From contig CAWIOK010000021.1 in the NCBI GenBank assembly GCA_963837655.1, positions 372,001-436,000 of the forward strand: a stretch of DNA of 64,000 nt, read 5' to 3'. Position 1 is the first letter of the stretch. The number at the start of each line of letters is the position of its first letter. Origin of the DNA: CAVVSD01 sp963837655 (GTDB taxonomy: Bacteria; Actinomycetota; Thermoleophilia; Solirubrobacterales; Solirubrobacteraceae). Below the pieces are notes generated by a model. It searched no databases. It was given only the letters and a program-made list of their open reading frames with translations, and was not told the DNA's origin. This document shows, piece after piece, positions 42,936 through 51,843 of the stretch. Position numbers and translations under genes: made by a program.

Positions 42936-43460
42936 TCAGACACGGAGGGTGAGGTTGGCGACGTAGCCCTTGGCGACGCTGCCCGTGACGGTCGCGACGG
43001 CCTCGGCGACCGACGAGTAGACCTCGAAGTCGATGTGTGTGGCCGGCGCCCCGAGTAGCAGGCGGGGAAGATCGTGTTGAACCAGGCGGTGGCGCTGCTG
43101 CTGGTCTTGGCGATGCCGCGCAGGTGGTTCTCGGACTCGATCTCCGCGGCGAATGCATGGAGTACCGGCCGGCGCGGTCGCAGTGCCAGACGTAGACGGC
43201 GGCGCCGGCCATCGGCGTGGCGTCCCCGGCGGCGTCGGTGACCGTCAGGTTGACGCGGAGCGGGACGCCCTTGGCGAGCGTGCGGCTGCTCCCGAAGCTG
43301 CGGCGGATGTCGTGGCGCACGATGCCGAGTCGTCGAGCACGTCGGGGCCGTTGGATCCGTCTCCTGGCTAGGGGCCGCCGGTCTCGGCCGTGGGGCTCGC
43401 GGCGAGCGCCGGCGAGATGCCGAGGGTGGTGAGGATGGCGGAACGGCGCGGCCCGTCACG
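42936..43460 (-). pseudogene. Secreted intradiol ring-cleavage dioxygenase gene, multiply broken
   Basis: The sequence gives a signal-peptide-like start (RRSAILTTLGISPALAAS) then PGDGSNGPDVLDDS, VRHDIRRSFGSSRTLAKGVP, AGAAVYVWHCDRAGRYSMHS, HLRGIAKTSSSATAWFNTIF and finally AKGYVANLTLRV, but in three frames. A TAG replaces the expected TAC of the metal-binding Tyr region (GPYPGDG). One base is missing after VLDDS, and two further shifts lie near YSMHS and CYSG. The intact family cleaves catechol-like rings. With one nonsense and at least three indels the gene cannot make protein. Confidence 0.8.
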
Positions 43461-44812
43461 CGGAGCCTGGGGGCGCAGCGCCGGCGGCGTATTCCTGCAT
43501 CGGGACCTGGCCGGCCGACCACGCCGCCATCACGGGGTCGATGATGCGCCAGGCCTCCTCGGCCTCGTCGCCGCGGATGAACAGCATCGGATCGCCGCGG
43601 AGCATCTCCTGGATCAGGTGCGCGTAGGCCTCGAACCGGGGTGGCGTGGCACGCGCCACGAGCTCTCGGGTCTCCGCGGTGCGCTCCGGGCCGTTGAGGG
43701 TCGTGTCCAGGCGCACGCTCGGTTCCATGAGGCCGATCCGGAGCACGTTGGGCTCGACGCCGGGCCACTGGTCGGTCAGGTATCGCGGCAGCGGGCGGAA
43801 GTGGATGGCGATCTCGGCGGAGGTCGCTCGAGCGCCTTGCCGGAACGCAGCGTGAACGGGACGCCATCCCAGCGGGGGCTGTTGATGCCGAGGGTCAGCG
43901 ATGCGTAGGTCTCGGTGTTGCGGCCAGGGTCGACCCCCGGCTCGTCGACGTAGGAGGGAACCTGCCGGGACCCGATCGTGCCGGCGATGTAGCGCGCGCG
44001 GATCGTGTCACTTGCCATCCGTTCCGCCGTCGGCGTGGCGACAGCCCGCAGCGCCTCGACGCGCACCGAACGGAACGACTCGGCGTCCAGCCTGGCCGGC
44101 TGCTCCATGAGGAGCAGGGCCATCGCCTCCATGAGGTGGTTCTGGATCATGTCCTTCATCGCGCCCGCGCGGTCGTAGTAGGACGCGCGGCCCTCGAGCG
44201 TGAGGCTCTCGAGCCAGCTGATGTCCACGCGCTCGACGTGCGAGGTGTTGAGGATCGGCTCGAAGACGCGGTTGAGGAACCGCAGCGTGACGATCCGGCG
44301 GACGAGCTCGCTGGAGAGGAAGTGATCGATCCGGAAGATCGTCGGCGCGGGCAGCTGGATGCGCAGGATCTCGTTGAGCTCGTGCGCGGAGGCCAGGTCG
44401 GTGCCGAACGGCTTCTCGATCGCCACCGCGTCCGCGGCGCTCAGCGTCGTCGTCGCCAGCGCGGGCAGCACCTTGGTCAGCAGGCTCGGCGGGAGCGCGA
44501 GGTAGACGAGCGTGTCCGGATGATCGTCGCCGATGACGCGGCCGACGTCCTCGGCCAGCGTGACGTCGCCGGGCTGGAAGCTGAGCTTGTTCACGACGGC
44601 GTCACGGGCCGCGGACGTCACGGTCGCGTGCTCGTCGAGCTTGCCGGCGATGTGCTCGCGGAAGTCGTCGGTCGACCAGTCGGTGAGATCGGACCCGACG
44701 ATGGACAACCCGGTGGTAGCAGCTCGGCCTCGGCCAGTTGGGCGATCGCCGGGAGCAGCAGACGGCTGGTCAGATCACCGGAGGCTCCGAACAGGACCAT
44801 GCGCTCGATCAT
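43456..44812 (-). pseudogene. zwf: Glucose-6-phosphate dehydrogenase gene with two frameshifts
   Basis: Three frames together encode a G6PD: IERMVLFGASGDLTSRLLLP near the start, IVGSDLTDWSTDDFREHI, AVAIEKPFGTDLASA, RIDHFLSSELVRRIVTLRF, GKALE, and the end HLIQEMLRGDPMLFIRGDEA. The enzyme oxidises glucose 6-phosphate to 6-phosphogluconolactone. Shifts occur near 44710 (after LLPPG) and near 43825 (after GKALE). The start ATG 44812 overlaps the upstream lactonase stop (ATGA). Both shifts could be single-base errors, but the neighbouring genes are also broken. Confidence 0.85.
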
Positions 44813-45710
44813 GTGGTGACCGCTTTCTCCGCTCGTCGTGGAAGGTGCTTGCAACGCGGCGACGGGCGGCCCCTCACGCCGGGACGGCAGCGGAAGATCG
44901 CCCCGGCGAGCGGCTCGTCGGCGGGGCGCTCGCAGTCGACCCACGAGGTCGTGATGTAGAGATCGCCGCCGTCGCTGCCGCCGAAGACCAGCGAGGTCGG
45001 GTTCGTCGTCGGCAGCCCGATGGCGCCGTCGAGCGTCCCGTCGGCGCTGTACCGGCGGACGGCGCCAGCCCGCCCGAGGGACCCAGAGGCCGCCCTCGTC
45101 GTCGACGGTCATGCCGTCCGGCCAGATCTGCTCGTCGGTCAGGTCGAGGAAGCGCCGGCGACCGGAGAGCCTCCGGTCGCCGGCTCCAGGTCGAAGACGT
45201 CGACGACGAAGAGCGCCGTGTCGGCGAGGTACAGGCGCGCTCGGGCGGGGTCGAACGCGGGACCGTTGGAGATCGTCAGGCCCTCGACCACGCGGGTGAC
45301 GCCTCCATGGTCGACGCGGTACAGCGCGGCGTTCCGCGGCCGCTTGTCGTAGGCCATCGTGCCGACCCACGCCCGTCCGCGATCGTCGACCTTGACGTCG
45401 TTGGCGCGGTTCTCGGGCCGGTCCTGCTCGAACGGGACGATCAGGTCCATCCTGCCGGTACCGCGATCGAGCACCGCCAGGCCCTCCGGGGCTCGCCACC
45501 ACCGGTTCCCCGGTCGCGCTCAGGATGACGCCACCCGGTTGGCCGGGCGTCTCCCAGGAGCCGATGTCGCCCGAGCCCGGGTCCAGGCAGTGGACGCGCT
45601 CTCCGGCGATGTTCACCCACCACAGGCGCGCGGTGGCGGCGTCCCAGTGCGGGCCTCTCGGCGTGCCCTTCCTGAGCACCGACGACGACCTCGACGCCGA
45701 CGTCAGACAT
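44809..45710 (-). pseudogene. SMP-30/gluconolactonase-family gene with several frameshifts
   Basis: Segments in different frames: MSDVGVEVVVGAQEG, GPHWDAATARLWWVNIAGER, RANDVKVDDRGRAWVGTMAY, YRVDHGGVTRVVEGLTISNG, RRFLDLTDEQIWPDGMTVDD and DLYITTSWVDCERPADEP. Together they form a six-bladed propeller of the SMP-30 family, with at least four frame changes. Such enzymes hydrolyse sugar lactones, matching the neighbouring G6PD step. The frame ending at 44809 overlaps the zwf start. The last 15 codons read into sequence not typical of the family. Confidence 0.75.
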
Positions 45711-45714
45711 GCTC

Positions 45715-47432
45715 GAGCGCGCCGGCGCGCTGGGCCAGTCTGGTCCTCGGCGTGGGCCACGACGGGCATGCCGCCCGTGCCGACCTCCAACGGCGTGCGA
45801 TGGAAGCCGTGGAAGGTCATCATGCCGCCGGCGAGGAACGCCGCGTCGTCCCAGCCGTTCTGCTTGAGCACGCAGTAGGCGATGTAGCTGCGGAACCCCG
45901 AGCGGCAGTAGGTGTACACCGGCCTGTCGCGCGGCACCTCGTCGAGCCGGTCGCGCAACTCCGTGTAGGGGATGAGGATCGCCTCCGGGATGTGCCAGGC
46001 GTCGTACTCCGCCCGGGTGCGCGTGTCGAGGATCGTCACGCGCTCCGCGCACTCCGGGTAATCCTCCGCGTACCAGAGGTCGATGTCGCCGCGCAGGAGA
46101 TTGGCGCCCAGGAAGCCGACCATGTTGACCGGGTCCTTGGCGGAGCCGTAGGGCGGGGCATAGGCGAGCTCGAGGTGCTCGAGGTCGTACACCGTCATGC
46201 CGGCGCGCAGCGCGACCGCGAAGACGTCGATGCGCTTGTCGACACCGTCCCAGCCCAGCACCTGAGCGCCCAGCAGCTTGCCCTCGGCCGGCGCGAACAG
46301 CAGCTTGATGAACAACGGCGCGGTGCCGGGGTAGTACGCCGCGTGCCCGTTGTGGTGGTCGTAGACCTTGCGATAGTCGATGCCGGCGGCACGCAACTCG
46401 GTCTCGGTCATGCCGGTGCCGCCCGCGGTCATGTCGAACACCTGGACCACGGCGGTGCCTGGGTGCCACGGTAGGCGCTGTCGCGGCCGGCGATCGTGTC
46501 GGCCGCGATCCGGCCCTCCCGGTTGGCCGGGCCGGCAAGCATCGAGAGCGTCGGCTCGCCGGTCAGGAGGTGCGCGGTTTCGACGGCGTCGCCGGCGGCG
46601 AGGATGTCGGGGCGACGTGCGCATCTGCGCGTCGACCCGATGCCGCCGCGCGGCCCGATCTCGATTCCGGCGTCGCGAGCGAGGGCCACATTGGGGCGCG
46701 CGCCGACGGCCATCACCACGACGTCGGCCTCGATGACGTGCCGTCGGAGAGATCGACCACAAGCCGGCCGTCCTCGCTGTGGCGGACCGCCTCGGCAGAC
46801 ATGCCGAGCCGAGGTCCACCTCGTGGGTGCGGACGTGGTAGTCCAGGATCCGCGTCATCTCGGGGTCGAGCCACGGCATCAGCCGCTCGGTCCGCTCGAC
46901 GACGGTGGTCTGCAGCCCGCGTGCCCGGAAGGCCTCGGTGAGCTCCAGGCCGATGTAGCTGCCGCCGACGACGACGGCGCTCGGTCGCGCCCTCGTCGAG
47001 CCGGGCGATGATGCGGTCCATGTCGGGATGTTCCGCAGCACGTCGACACGCGGGTCGTCGGCCCCCGGGATCGGCGGCCGGATCGGCTCGGCCCCGGGGC
47101 ACAGCACGAGCTTGTCGTAGGACTCCCGGTACATCCGCCCGTCCGCGAGGTCGCGCACCTCGACCTCCTTGGCGTCGCGATCGATGCGAAGCACCTCCTG
47201 GCCGGTCCGCACGTCCAGCGCGAGGCTCTTGCCGAGGCTCTCGGGCGTCTGCAGCAGGAGGCTGTCGCGGTCCGGGATCGCGCCCGCCGATGTGGTACGG
47301 CAGGCCGCAGTTCGCGAACGACACGTAGTGGTCGCGCTCGAGCACGACGATCTCCGCCGACTCGTCGAGCCGCCTCAGCCGGGCGCCGGTCGAGGCACCC
47401 GCCGCGACTCCACCGACGATCACCGTCTTCAT
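45715..47432 (-). pseudogene. CoA-disulfide reductase with C-terminal rhodanese domain, multiply broken
   Basis: The start MKTVIVGGVAAGASTGARLR and SFANCGLPYHIGG (active Cys) match CoA-disulfide reductases. Later segments appear in alternating frames: SYDKLVLCPGAEPIRPPIPG, AVVVGGSYIGLELTEAFRAR, VMAVGARPNVALARDAGIEI, DILAAGDAVETAHLLTGEPT, KLLFAPAEGKLLGAQVLGWD. The C-terminal rhodanese part has its Cys in VYTYCRSGFRS. I see at least five frame changes between 46400 and 47290. GGAGG seven bases before ATG 47432 is intact. The right end is about 45715; no clean stop is visible. Confidence 0.75.
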
Positions 47433-47436
47433 GCCG

Positions 47437-47560
47437 TCACCTCCATCTTTCGGACCATGCGCCCACTGCCTGGTTGCTCTGCGCCGCCTCGGCGGCGGCG
47501 ATGGCGTATGCCGCACCGATGAGGGTCAGGTGGCTGAGGGCCTGTGCGAAGTTCCCGACC
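47437..47560 (-). pseudogene. C-terminal fragment of a GH15-family glucoamylase/trehalase gene
   Basis: The fragment QVGNFAQALSHLTLIGAAYA followed by IAAAEAAQ matches the conserved end of glycoside hydrolase family 15 (normally GNFPQAFSHLALI). Only about 40 codons are recognisable. Upstream the homology stops and the frame runs into unrelated sequence, so most of the gene has been lost. The stop (47437-47439) is followed by the ribosome site of the CoA-disulfide reductase gene. A deletion of this size cannot be a base-calling error. Confidence 0.6.
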
Positions 47561-48100
47561 TGCCAGCTGTCCGTGTGGAGCGCCTGGCGGTTCACCCAGA
47601 GGCGACCGCCCCGCTGAGCAGGCCGGCGACGCCGGTACGAAGAGGGACGCACAAGCACGCGGGGGCGCGCCCCGCGGTGCGGTCGAGCGCTCGATAAGAC
47701 ACGGGCAGCTCCTGGTCGACACCCGCGACGCGCGGCGACCTGCCGACAGCGGCCGATCGTGTTGCGCCTGTGAAACCGTAGATTTCCCCCTGCACGCTCG
47801 TAATCCGCCTCAACGGGCATCTCGGCTGCTGACGCATGACGGAGGTCGACCCCGACCTCGACGGCGGTGCAGGCCCGTCGAGCCGCCGCACATCGGCTGT
47901 CGGAGCTGGGACGCTGTCGATGCCGGGAGTGCAGGATCGGCTCCTCGGTGTCCCGGTGGGGATCGGCCTCCGAGCCGCGACGTTCACGCTCCCCAGGAGC
48001 CTCGCCGCGCCTGGCGCTTCCAGAAGTTCGACACGCCTGACGGCGCGCCCGTCCTTTAGCGCCAGCGCACACGGAAGCAGACTCCGGGGGATCTCGCTGA
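47561..48100. other. Gap without a recognisable gene
   Basis: I see no supported gene in these 540 bases. A plus-strand frame at 47836-48141 runs into tRNA-Val and is not credible. The segment probably contains remains of the lost GH15 gene or other debris. It includes a GC palindrome GGGGCGCGCCCC near 47670. It ends at the 3' side of tRNA-Val, a common place for past insertions, although no integrase or att repeat is visible. Confidence 0.5.
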
Positions 48101-48175
48101 TGGGCGGTCCCGGGCTCGAACCGGGGACCTCCTGCTTGTAAGGCAGGCGCTCTGACCAAGCTGAGCTAACCGCCC
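48101..48175 (-). tRNA. tRNA-Val (TAC)
   Basis: The minus strand forms a cloverleaf with acceptor GGGCGGT/ACCGCCC, D arm AGCTCAGCTTGGTCAGAGC, anticodon stem-loop GCCTTACAAGC (anticodon TAC), and T arm CCCGGTTCGAGCCCGGG. Discriminator A. CCA is not encoded. Confidence 0.95.
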
Positions 48176-48215
48176 CGCGTCGTGGTGATGCTAGGGCTCT
48201 GCGAGCATCCCGGCC

Positions 48216-48968
48216 ATGGATCTTGGTCTCACGGGCCGGGTGGCGCTCGTCACCGGCGCATCGCAGGGAATCGGCCGGGCCATCGCGGCCGAGCTGGCCG
48301 CCGAGGGCGCGCGCGTGGCGATGGCATCGCGGTCGCGCGAACGCATCGACGCGGCGGCAGCCGAGGTCGGAGCGGAGCCGTTCGTGCACGACGTCGCCGA
48401 CCTCGACGCCGTGCCCGGGCTGCTCGCCGCGGTGCAGGAGCGGCTCGGCGGGCCGGTCGAGGTGCTCATCACGAACAGCGGCGGACCGCCGGCCGGCCCG
48501 GACCCCCTCGCGTTCAGTCGCGAGCAGTGGGAGGCGGCGTACCGCCTGCTCGTGCTCGGCCCGGTGGCGCTCGTCGAGCATGCCCTGCCGGCGATGCGCG
48601 AACGCGGCTGGGGCAGGATCGTCGCCGTGTCGTCGGCCAGCGTGCGCGAGCCGATCCCCGAGATCGTGCTGTCCAACGCGCACCGCTCCGGCCTGCTCGC
48701 GACGTTCCGGACCCTCGCGCGCGCCGTGGCGGCCGACGGAGTGACGATGAACTCGCTCCTGACCGGCCAGATCGCGACCGAGCGGCTGTTCTCGCTGCGT
48801 GGCAGCCCCGAGGCAGCGGCGGAGCAGGCAGCGCAGACGGTGCCCGCTGGACGGGTGGGGGAGCCGGAGGAGATGGCCGCGACGGCGGCGTTCCTGTGCT
48901 CGACGCGCGCGGCGTACATCACGGGCGAGGCGATCCGGATCGACGGCGGGGCGTCGCACGCTGTGTAG
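48216..48968 (+). CDS. Atypical short-chain dehydrogenase/reductase (catalytic Tyr and Lys absent)
   Basis: The protein (250 residues) has the SDR cofactor loop TGASQGIG (residues 13-20), NSGG in place of the usual NNAG, the catalytic Ser in VAVSSASV, and a normal C-terminal part ITGEAIRIDGGAS. Where the Y-x3-K motif should stand it reads SNAHR (153-157), so Tyr and Lys are replaced. This occurs in a subgroup of SDR proteins annotated as 3-oxoacyl-ACP-reductase-like; their reaction is unclear. The gene starts 40 bases from tRNA-Val. Confidence 0.8.
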   Translation: MDLGLTGRVALVTGASQGIGRAIAAELAAEGARVAMASRSRERIDAAAAEVGAEPFVHDVADLDAVPGLLAAVQERLGGPVEVLITNSGGPPAGPDPLAFSREQWEAAYRLLVLGPVALVEHALPAMRERGWGRIVAVSSASVREPIPEIVLSNAHRSGLLATFRTLARAVAADGVTMNSLLTGQIATERLFSLRGSPEAAAEQAAQTVPAGRVGEPEEMAATAAFLCSTRAAYITGEAIRIDGGASHAV

Positions 48969-48974
48969 TCGCGA

Positions 48975-49046
48975 TACCCCCAGCGGGAATCGAACCCGCG
49001 CTACAGCCGTGAAAGGGCTGCGTGCTCACCGCTACACCATGGGGGC
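48975..49046 (-). tRNA. tRNA-Glu (TTC)
   Basis: The minus strand gives acceptor GCCCCCA paired with TGGGGGT, D arm GGTGTAGCGGTGAGCAC, anticodon stem-loop AGCCCTTTCACGGCT (anticodon TTC) and T arm GCGGGTTCGATTCCCGC. The first acceptor pair is G-T. Discriminator A. CCA is not encoded. Confidence 0.93.
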
Positions 49047-49081
49047 GCGCTGGCGTGAAGTGTATGCGTTCCGTCCGGCAA

Positions 49082-49105
49082 TCATGCGAACGTATGTTCG
49101 CATGA
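49082..49105. promoter_or_regulatory. Perfect LexA/SOS-box palindrome at the start of the helix-turn-helix gene
   Basis: Arms TCATGCGAAC (49082-49091) and GTTCGCATGA (49096-49105) flank GTAT. The core CGAAC-GTAT-GTTCG (49087-49100) fits the Gram-positive SOS consensus CGAAC-RNRY-GTTCG at every position. It covers both possible ATG codons (49084 and 49102) of the next gene and sits 36-59 bases upstream of tRNA-Glu on the other strand. LexA repression of the gene is inferred. Confidence 0.55.
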
Positions 49106-49780
49106 AGGCTGAAGAGCGGAGGCTGGCGCGGCGACTCCGGCTGCAGGGCGCCGGCGTCAAGCGCATCGCGGCGGAGCTGGGTGTCTCGACGTCGTCGGTG
49201 AGCCGGTGGGTGCGCGACATCGAGTTGTCGCCCGAACAGCGCCACGCGCTCGCCCAGCGTGACCCATCCGTCGTGGGACACCCGGCAGGCGCGCTCGCCC
49301 GCGCTGCCTACGCACGCGAGCGGCGGCGAACGTGGCAGGCCGAAGGGCGCGCCCTCGCACAGACGGGCGATGCGTTGCACCGCAGTGGCTGCTTCCTCTA
49401 CTGGGCCGAGGGCACGAAGGCACGCAACGTGGTCGCACTCACGAACGCCGACCCCGACCTCCTGCTCGTCTTCCGCCGCTTCCTCGCGCAGTGCTACGCG
49501 ATCGAGGACGAGCGGATCGCGTTCAGCGTGAACTGCTTCCTCGGCAACGGCGTCACGCTGGAGGAGATCGAGGAGCACTGGCTCGGCGTGCTCGGGCTCC
49601 CGCGGGCGTCGCTGCGGGCGAGCACGGTCAACCGGCCGTCGTCCGCGTCACGCCGGCCTGGACGCACGCTCGTGTATGGAACCGGACGTCTCGCGGTGGC
49701 CTCGACGGCCGTCGTCGCAGAGCATCTACGGTGCGATCCAGGAGTACGCGGGGATCGACCGGCCGGAGTGGCTGGGCTGA
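49102..49780 (+). CDS. Helix-turn-helix, homing-endonuclease-like protein (frameshift near C-terminus)
   Basis: The N-terminal part RRLRLQGAGVKRIAAELGVS and TSSVSRWVRDIELSPEQ is a helix-turn-helix. The central part CFLYWAEGTKARNVVALTNA, FRRFLAQCYAIEDERIAFSV, EEHWLGVLGLPRASLRASTV resembles LAGLIDADG-type endonuclease folds widespread in actinobacteria. The conserved end SIYGAIQEYAGIDRPEWLG is encoded in the next frame. A one-base insertion near 49705 (GTCGTCGCAG) separates the two. Without correction the first frame runs on through tRNA-Lys to 49848. Start ATG 49102 or 49084, both inside the palindrome. Its function is unknown; DNA repair or mobile-DNA roles are possible. Confidence 0.65.
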
Positions 49781-49804
49781 CGGATCTACCCTTCGCGCAC
49801 GCCC

Positions 49805-49876
49805 GGGCCGTTAGCTCAATGGCAGAGCGCGAGGCTTTTAACCTCTGAGATCTGGGTTCGAGTCCCAGGCGGCCCA
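49805..49876 (+). tRNA. tRNA-Lys (TTT)
   Basis: The plus strand folds into a cloverleaf: acceptor GGGCCGT/GCGGCCC (last pair T-G), D arm AGCTCAATGGCAGAGC, anticodon stem-loop GAGGCTTTTAACCTC (anticodon TTT), T arm CTGGGTTCGAGTCCCAG, discriminator A. CCA is not encoded. Confidence 0.95.
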
Positions 49877-49900
49877 TCCCCGCGCGCAGCCCCTCGCGCC

Positions 49901-49985
49901 GTTCGACACTTGCCGTCCCCCTGTCAAATGCGGCAAGTCAAGGGGGTCCGGGCGCGTTCGACACTCTCACGTCGCCTGTCGAACC
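49901..49985. promoter_or_regulatory. Two tandem 30-bp dyads upstream of the fatty-acid synthesis operon
   Basis: Two copies with identical spacing occur at 49901-49930 and 49956-49985. Each begins GTTCGACACT and has TGTC(G/A)AA exactly 21 bases from its first base. In the second copy the half-sites GTTCGACA and TGTCGAAC are perfect inverted repeats. A further dyad CTTGCCG/CGGCAAG (49909-49937) overlaps the first. The pair lies 42-126 bases before fabD, a usual operator position. The TetR protein encoded at 53.4 kb is a candidate binder; a GTTCGAC also precedes that gene (53327-53333). Confidence 0.55.
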
Positions 49986-50026
49986 TGGGTAACGCGGGGT
50001 CCGATCCGGGGTCTTGCCTGCGAAGA

Positions 50027-50851
50027 ATGGCCTACGAGACGTCGACAGCAGTCCTGTTCCCCGGTCAGGGCAGCCATGCCCACGGCATGGACGAACCCTG
50101 GCGTGGATCACGCGCGTTCGAGGAGGGCCTGGACCTGCTCGACTTCGATCCCTTCAGTCGCATCGACGAGGGAACGCGCTTCCAGCAGCCGGCCCTGTTC
50201 CTCTGCAGCGTCGCCGCATGGGAGGCCCGCGAGGGCGAGCCGCCCGACGCCGGCGCGGGACACTCGCTCGGCGAGTACGCCGCGCTCGTCGCCGCCGGCG
50301 CACTGCGCTTCGAGGACGGGCTGCGGCTCGTCGACGTGCGCGCCGCCGCGATGGCGAAGGCGTCCACCGCGACGCCGAGCGGCATGATCGCCATGCTGCG
50401 CGCCGACTCCGACGACGTCGCCCGCCTCGCAGCGGAGTGCGGCGCCCACGTCGCCAACGACAACGCGCCGGGGCAGGTCGTCGTCGCGGGCACGAAGGAG
50501 GCGCTGGGGGAGGTCGAGCGCCGCGCCGGCGAGATCGGCGCGCGTCCCCGCACGCTCGACGTGTCGGGCGCGTTCCACACGCCGCTCATGGCGCCCGCCG
50601 CCGACGCCCTGGCCGAGGCCATCGCCGACGTCGAGGTCTTCGTGCCGGCGTTCCCCGTCATCTCCAACAGCACGGTCGAGCCGTTCGCGGACGTCCGCGC
50701 CGAGCTTGTGGCGAACCTGCTGCGGCCCGTGCGCTTCCGCGAGACGCTCATCGCGCTCGCCGACCGCGGCATCGAGACCTTCGAGGAGGTCGGCCCGGGC
50801 AGCGTGCTCACCGGCCTCGTGAAGCGGACCATCCAGAGGGCCGCGGCGTGA
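50027..50851 (+). CDS. fabD: Malonyl-CoA:ACP transacylase
   Basis: The protein (274 residues) has the FabD signatures AVLFPGQGSHAHGM, GHSLGEYAALVAAGAL with the active Ser80, and FHTPLMAPAADAL with the His. It transfers malonyl from CoA to ACP. The start ATG 50027 fits the family; longer starts add about 40 residues from the tRNA-operator region. Its stop overlaps the fabH GTG. Confidence 0.95.
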   Translation: MAYETSTAVLFPGQGSHAHGMDEPWRGSRAFEEGLDLLDFDPFSRIDEGTRFQQPALFLCSVAAWEAREGEPPDAGAGHSLGEYAALVAAGALRFEDGLRLVDVRAAAMAKASTATPSGMIAMLRADSDDVARLAAECGAHVANDNAPGQVVVAGTKEALGEVERRAGEIGARPRTLDVSGAFHTPLMAPAADALAEAIADVEVFVPAFPVISNSTVEPFADVRAELVANLLRPVRFRETLIALADRGIETFEEVGPGSVLTGLVKRTIQRAAA

Positions 50852-51843
50852 AGGCCGGGATCTCCGGCGTCGGCAGCGGGCTGCCGAGTCTCGTCGTCAC
50901 CAACGAGGACCTCGCGGAGCGCCTCGACACGAGCGACGAGTGGATCTACCGCCGCACCGGCATCAGCGCCCGCCGCCGGCTGAGCCCGGGCGAGGACGTC
51001 ACGACCCTCGCCGTGGCGGCGTGCGCCGACGCGCTCGCCGACGCCGGCCGGGCCGCCGAGGACGTCGACGCGATCATCATCAGCACCGTCACGCCCGACT
51101 ACATCACCCCCGGCCTCGCGCCGCTCGTCGCGGCGCGGCTCGGCGCCGGCCGTGCGAGCGCCGTCGACGTGAACGCCGCCTGCGCCGGCTTCGTCTACGG
51201 CCTCGACCAGGCGGCGGCGCTCATCGAGTCGGGCCGCGCGGGCCTCGTGCTCGTCTGCGGCGCTGAGGGCCTGAGCCGGATCACCGACCCCACCGACCGC
51301 TCGACCGCGGTGCTGCTCGGCGACGGCGCGGGCGCGGTCGCCGTGACCGCAGGCCACTACGACCTCGGGCTCCCGCCATTCGAGCTCGGCGCCGACGGCG
51401 TGCACACCGACCTCCTGTACATCGACCAGCACGACCGGGTGCTCCACATGAGCGGCGCCGAGGTCTACCGCCACGCCGTCGCCCGCATGGTGGAGTCGAC
51501 CGAGGCCGCGCTGCGCTCGGCCGAGCTGAGCATCGACGACATCGACCTCTTCGTGCCCCACCAGGCGAACGCTCGTATCATCGAGGCCGCCGCCGACCGG
51601 CTCGGCATCCCCCGGGACCGGATCTCCCTCCACGTGCAGGAGGTCGCCAACACCTCCAGCGCGTCCATTCCGCTGGCGCTCCACCAGGCCGAGCGGACGG
51701 GCGCCCTGCGCCCCGGCGACACCGTCGCACTCGCCGCCTTCGGAGCCGGCTTCGTGTGGGGCGCCGGTGTCGCGTCGTGGAAGGAGGAGTTGCTCACGAC
51801 CACCACCCGACATAGGAGACAAGAACATGCCCGAGCTGACTGA
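50848..51843 (+). CDS. fabH: Beta-ketoacyl-ACP synthase III
   Basis: The protein (331 residues) has the FabH catalytic triad: C112 in VNAACAGFVYGLDQA, His in FVPHQANARII and Asn in VANTSSASIP. GDGAGAVAV and the C-terminal FGAGFVWGAG are also present. It starts fatty-acid synthesis by condensing an acyl-CoA with malonyl-ACP. GTG 50848 overlaps the fabD stop; its 3' end overlaps acpP by 17 bases. Confidence 0.95.
   Translation: MKAGISGVGSGLPSLVVTNEDLAERLDTSDEWIYRRTGISARRRLSPGEDVTTLAVAACADALADAGRAAEDVDAIIISTVTPDYITPGLAPLVAARLGAGRASAVDVNAACAGFVYGLDQAAALIESGRAGLVLVCGAEGLSRITDPTDRSTAVLLGDGAGAVAVTAGHYDLGLPPFELGADGVHTDLLYIDQHDRVLHMSGAEVYRHAVARMVESTEAALRSAELSIDDIDLFVPHQANARIIEAAADRLGIPRDRISLHVQEVANTSSASIPLALHQAERTGALRPGDTVALAAFGAGFVWGAGVASWKEELLTTTTRHRRQEHARAD

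Noticed and set aside
44136..44819. Plus-strand frame of more than 200 codons over the zwf gene
   Set aside because: It is the shadow of zwf in the opposite strand, with no domain of its own.
47836..48141. A plus-strand frame of 101 codons
   Set aside because: It runs into tRNA-Val, ends with residues typical of a translated tRNA and has no family resemblance.
48216..48968. Calling the SDR gene fabG of the nearby fatty-acid locus
   Set aside because: The catalytic Tyr and Lys are missing and three other genes separate it from fabD.
47437..50026. Integrated mobile element near the tRNA genes
   Set aside because: No integrase, transposase or duplicated tRNA end was seen. The endonuclease-like gene and truncated GH15 are suggestive only.
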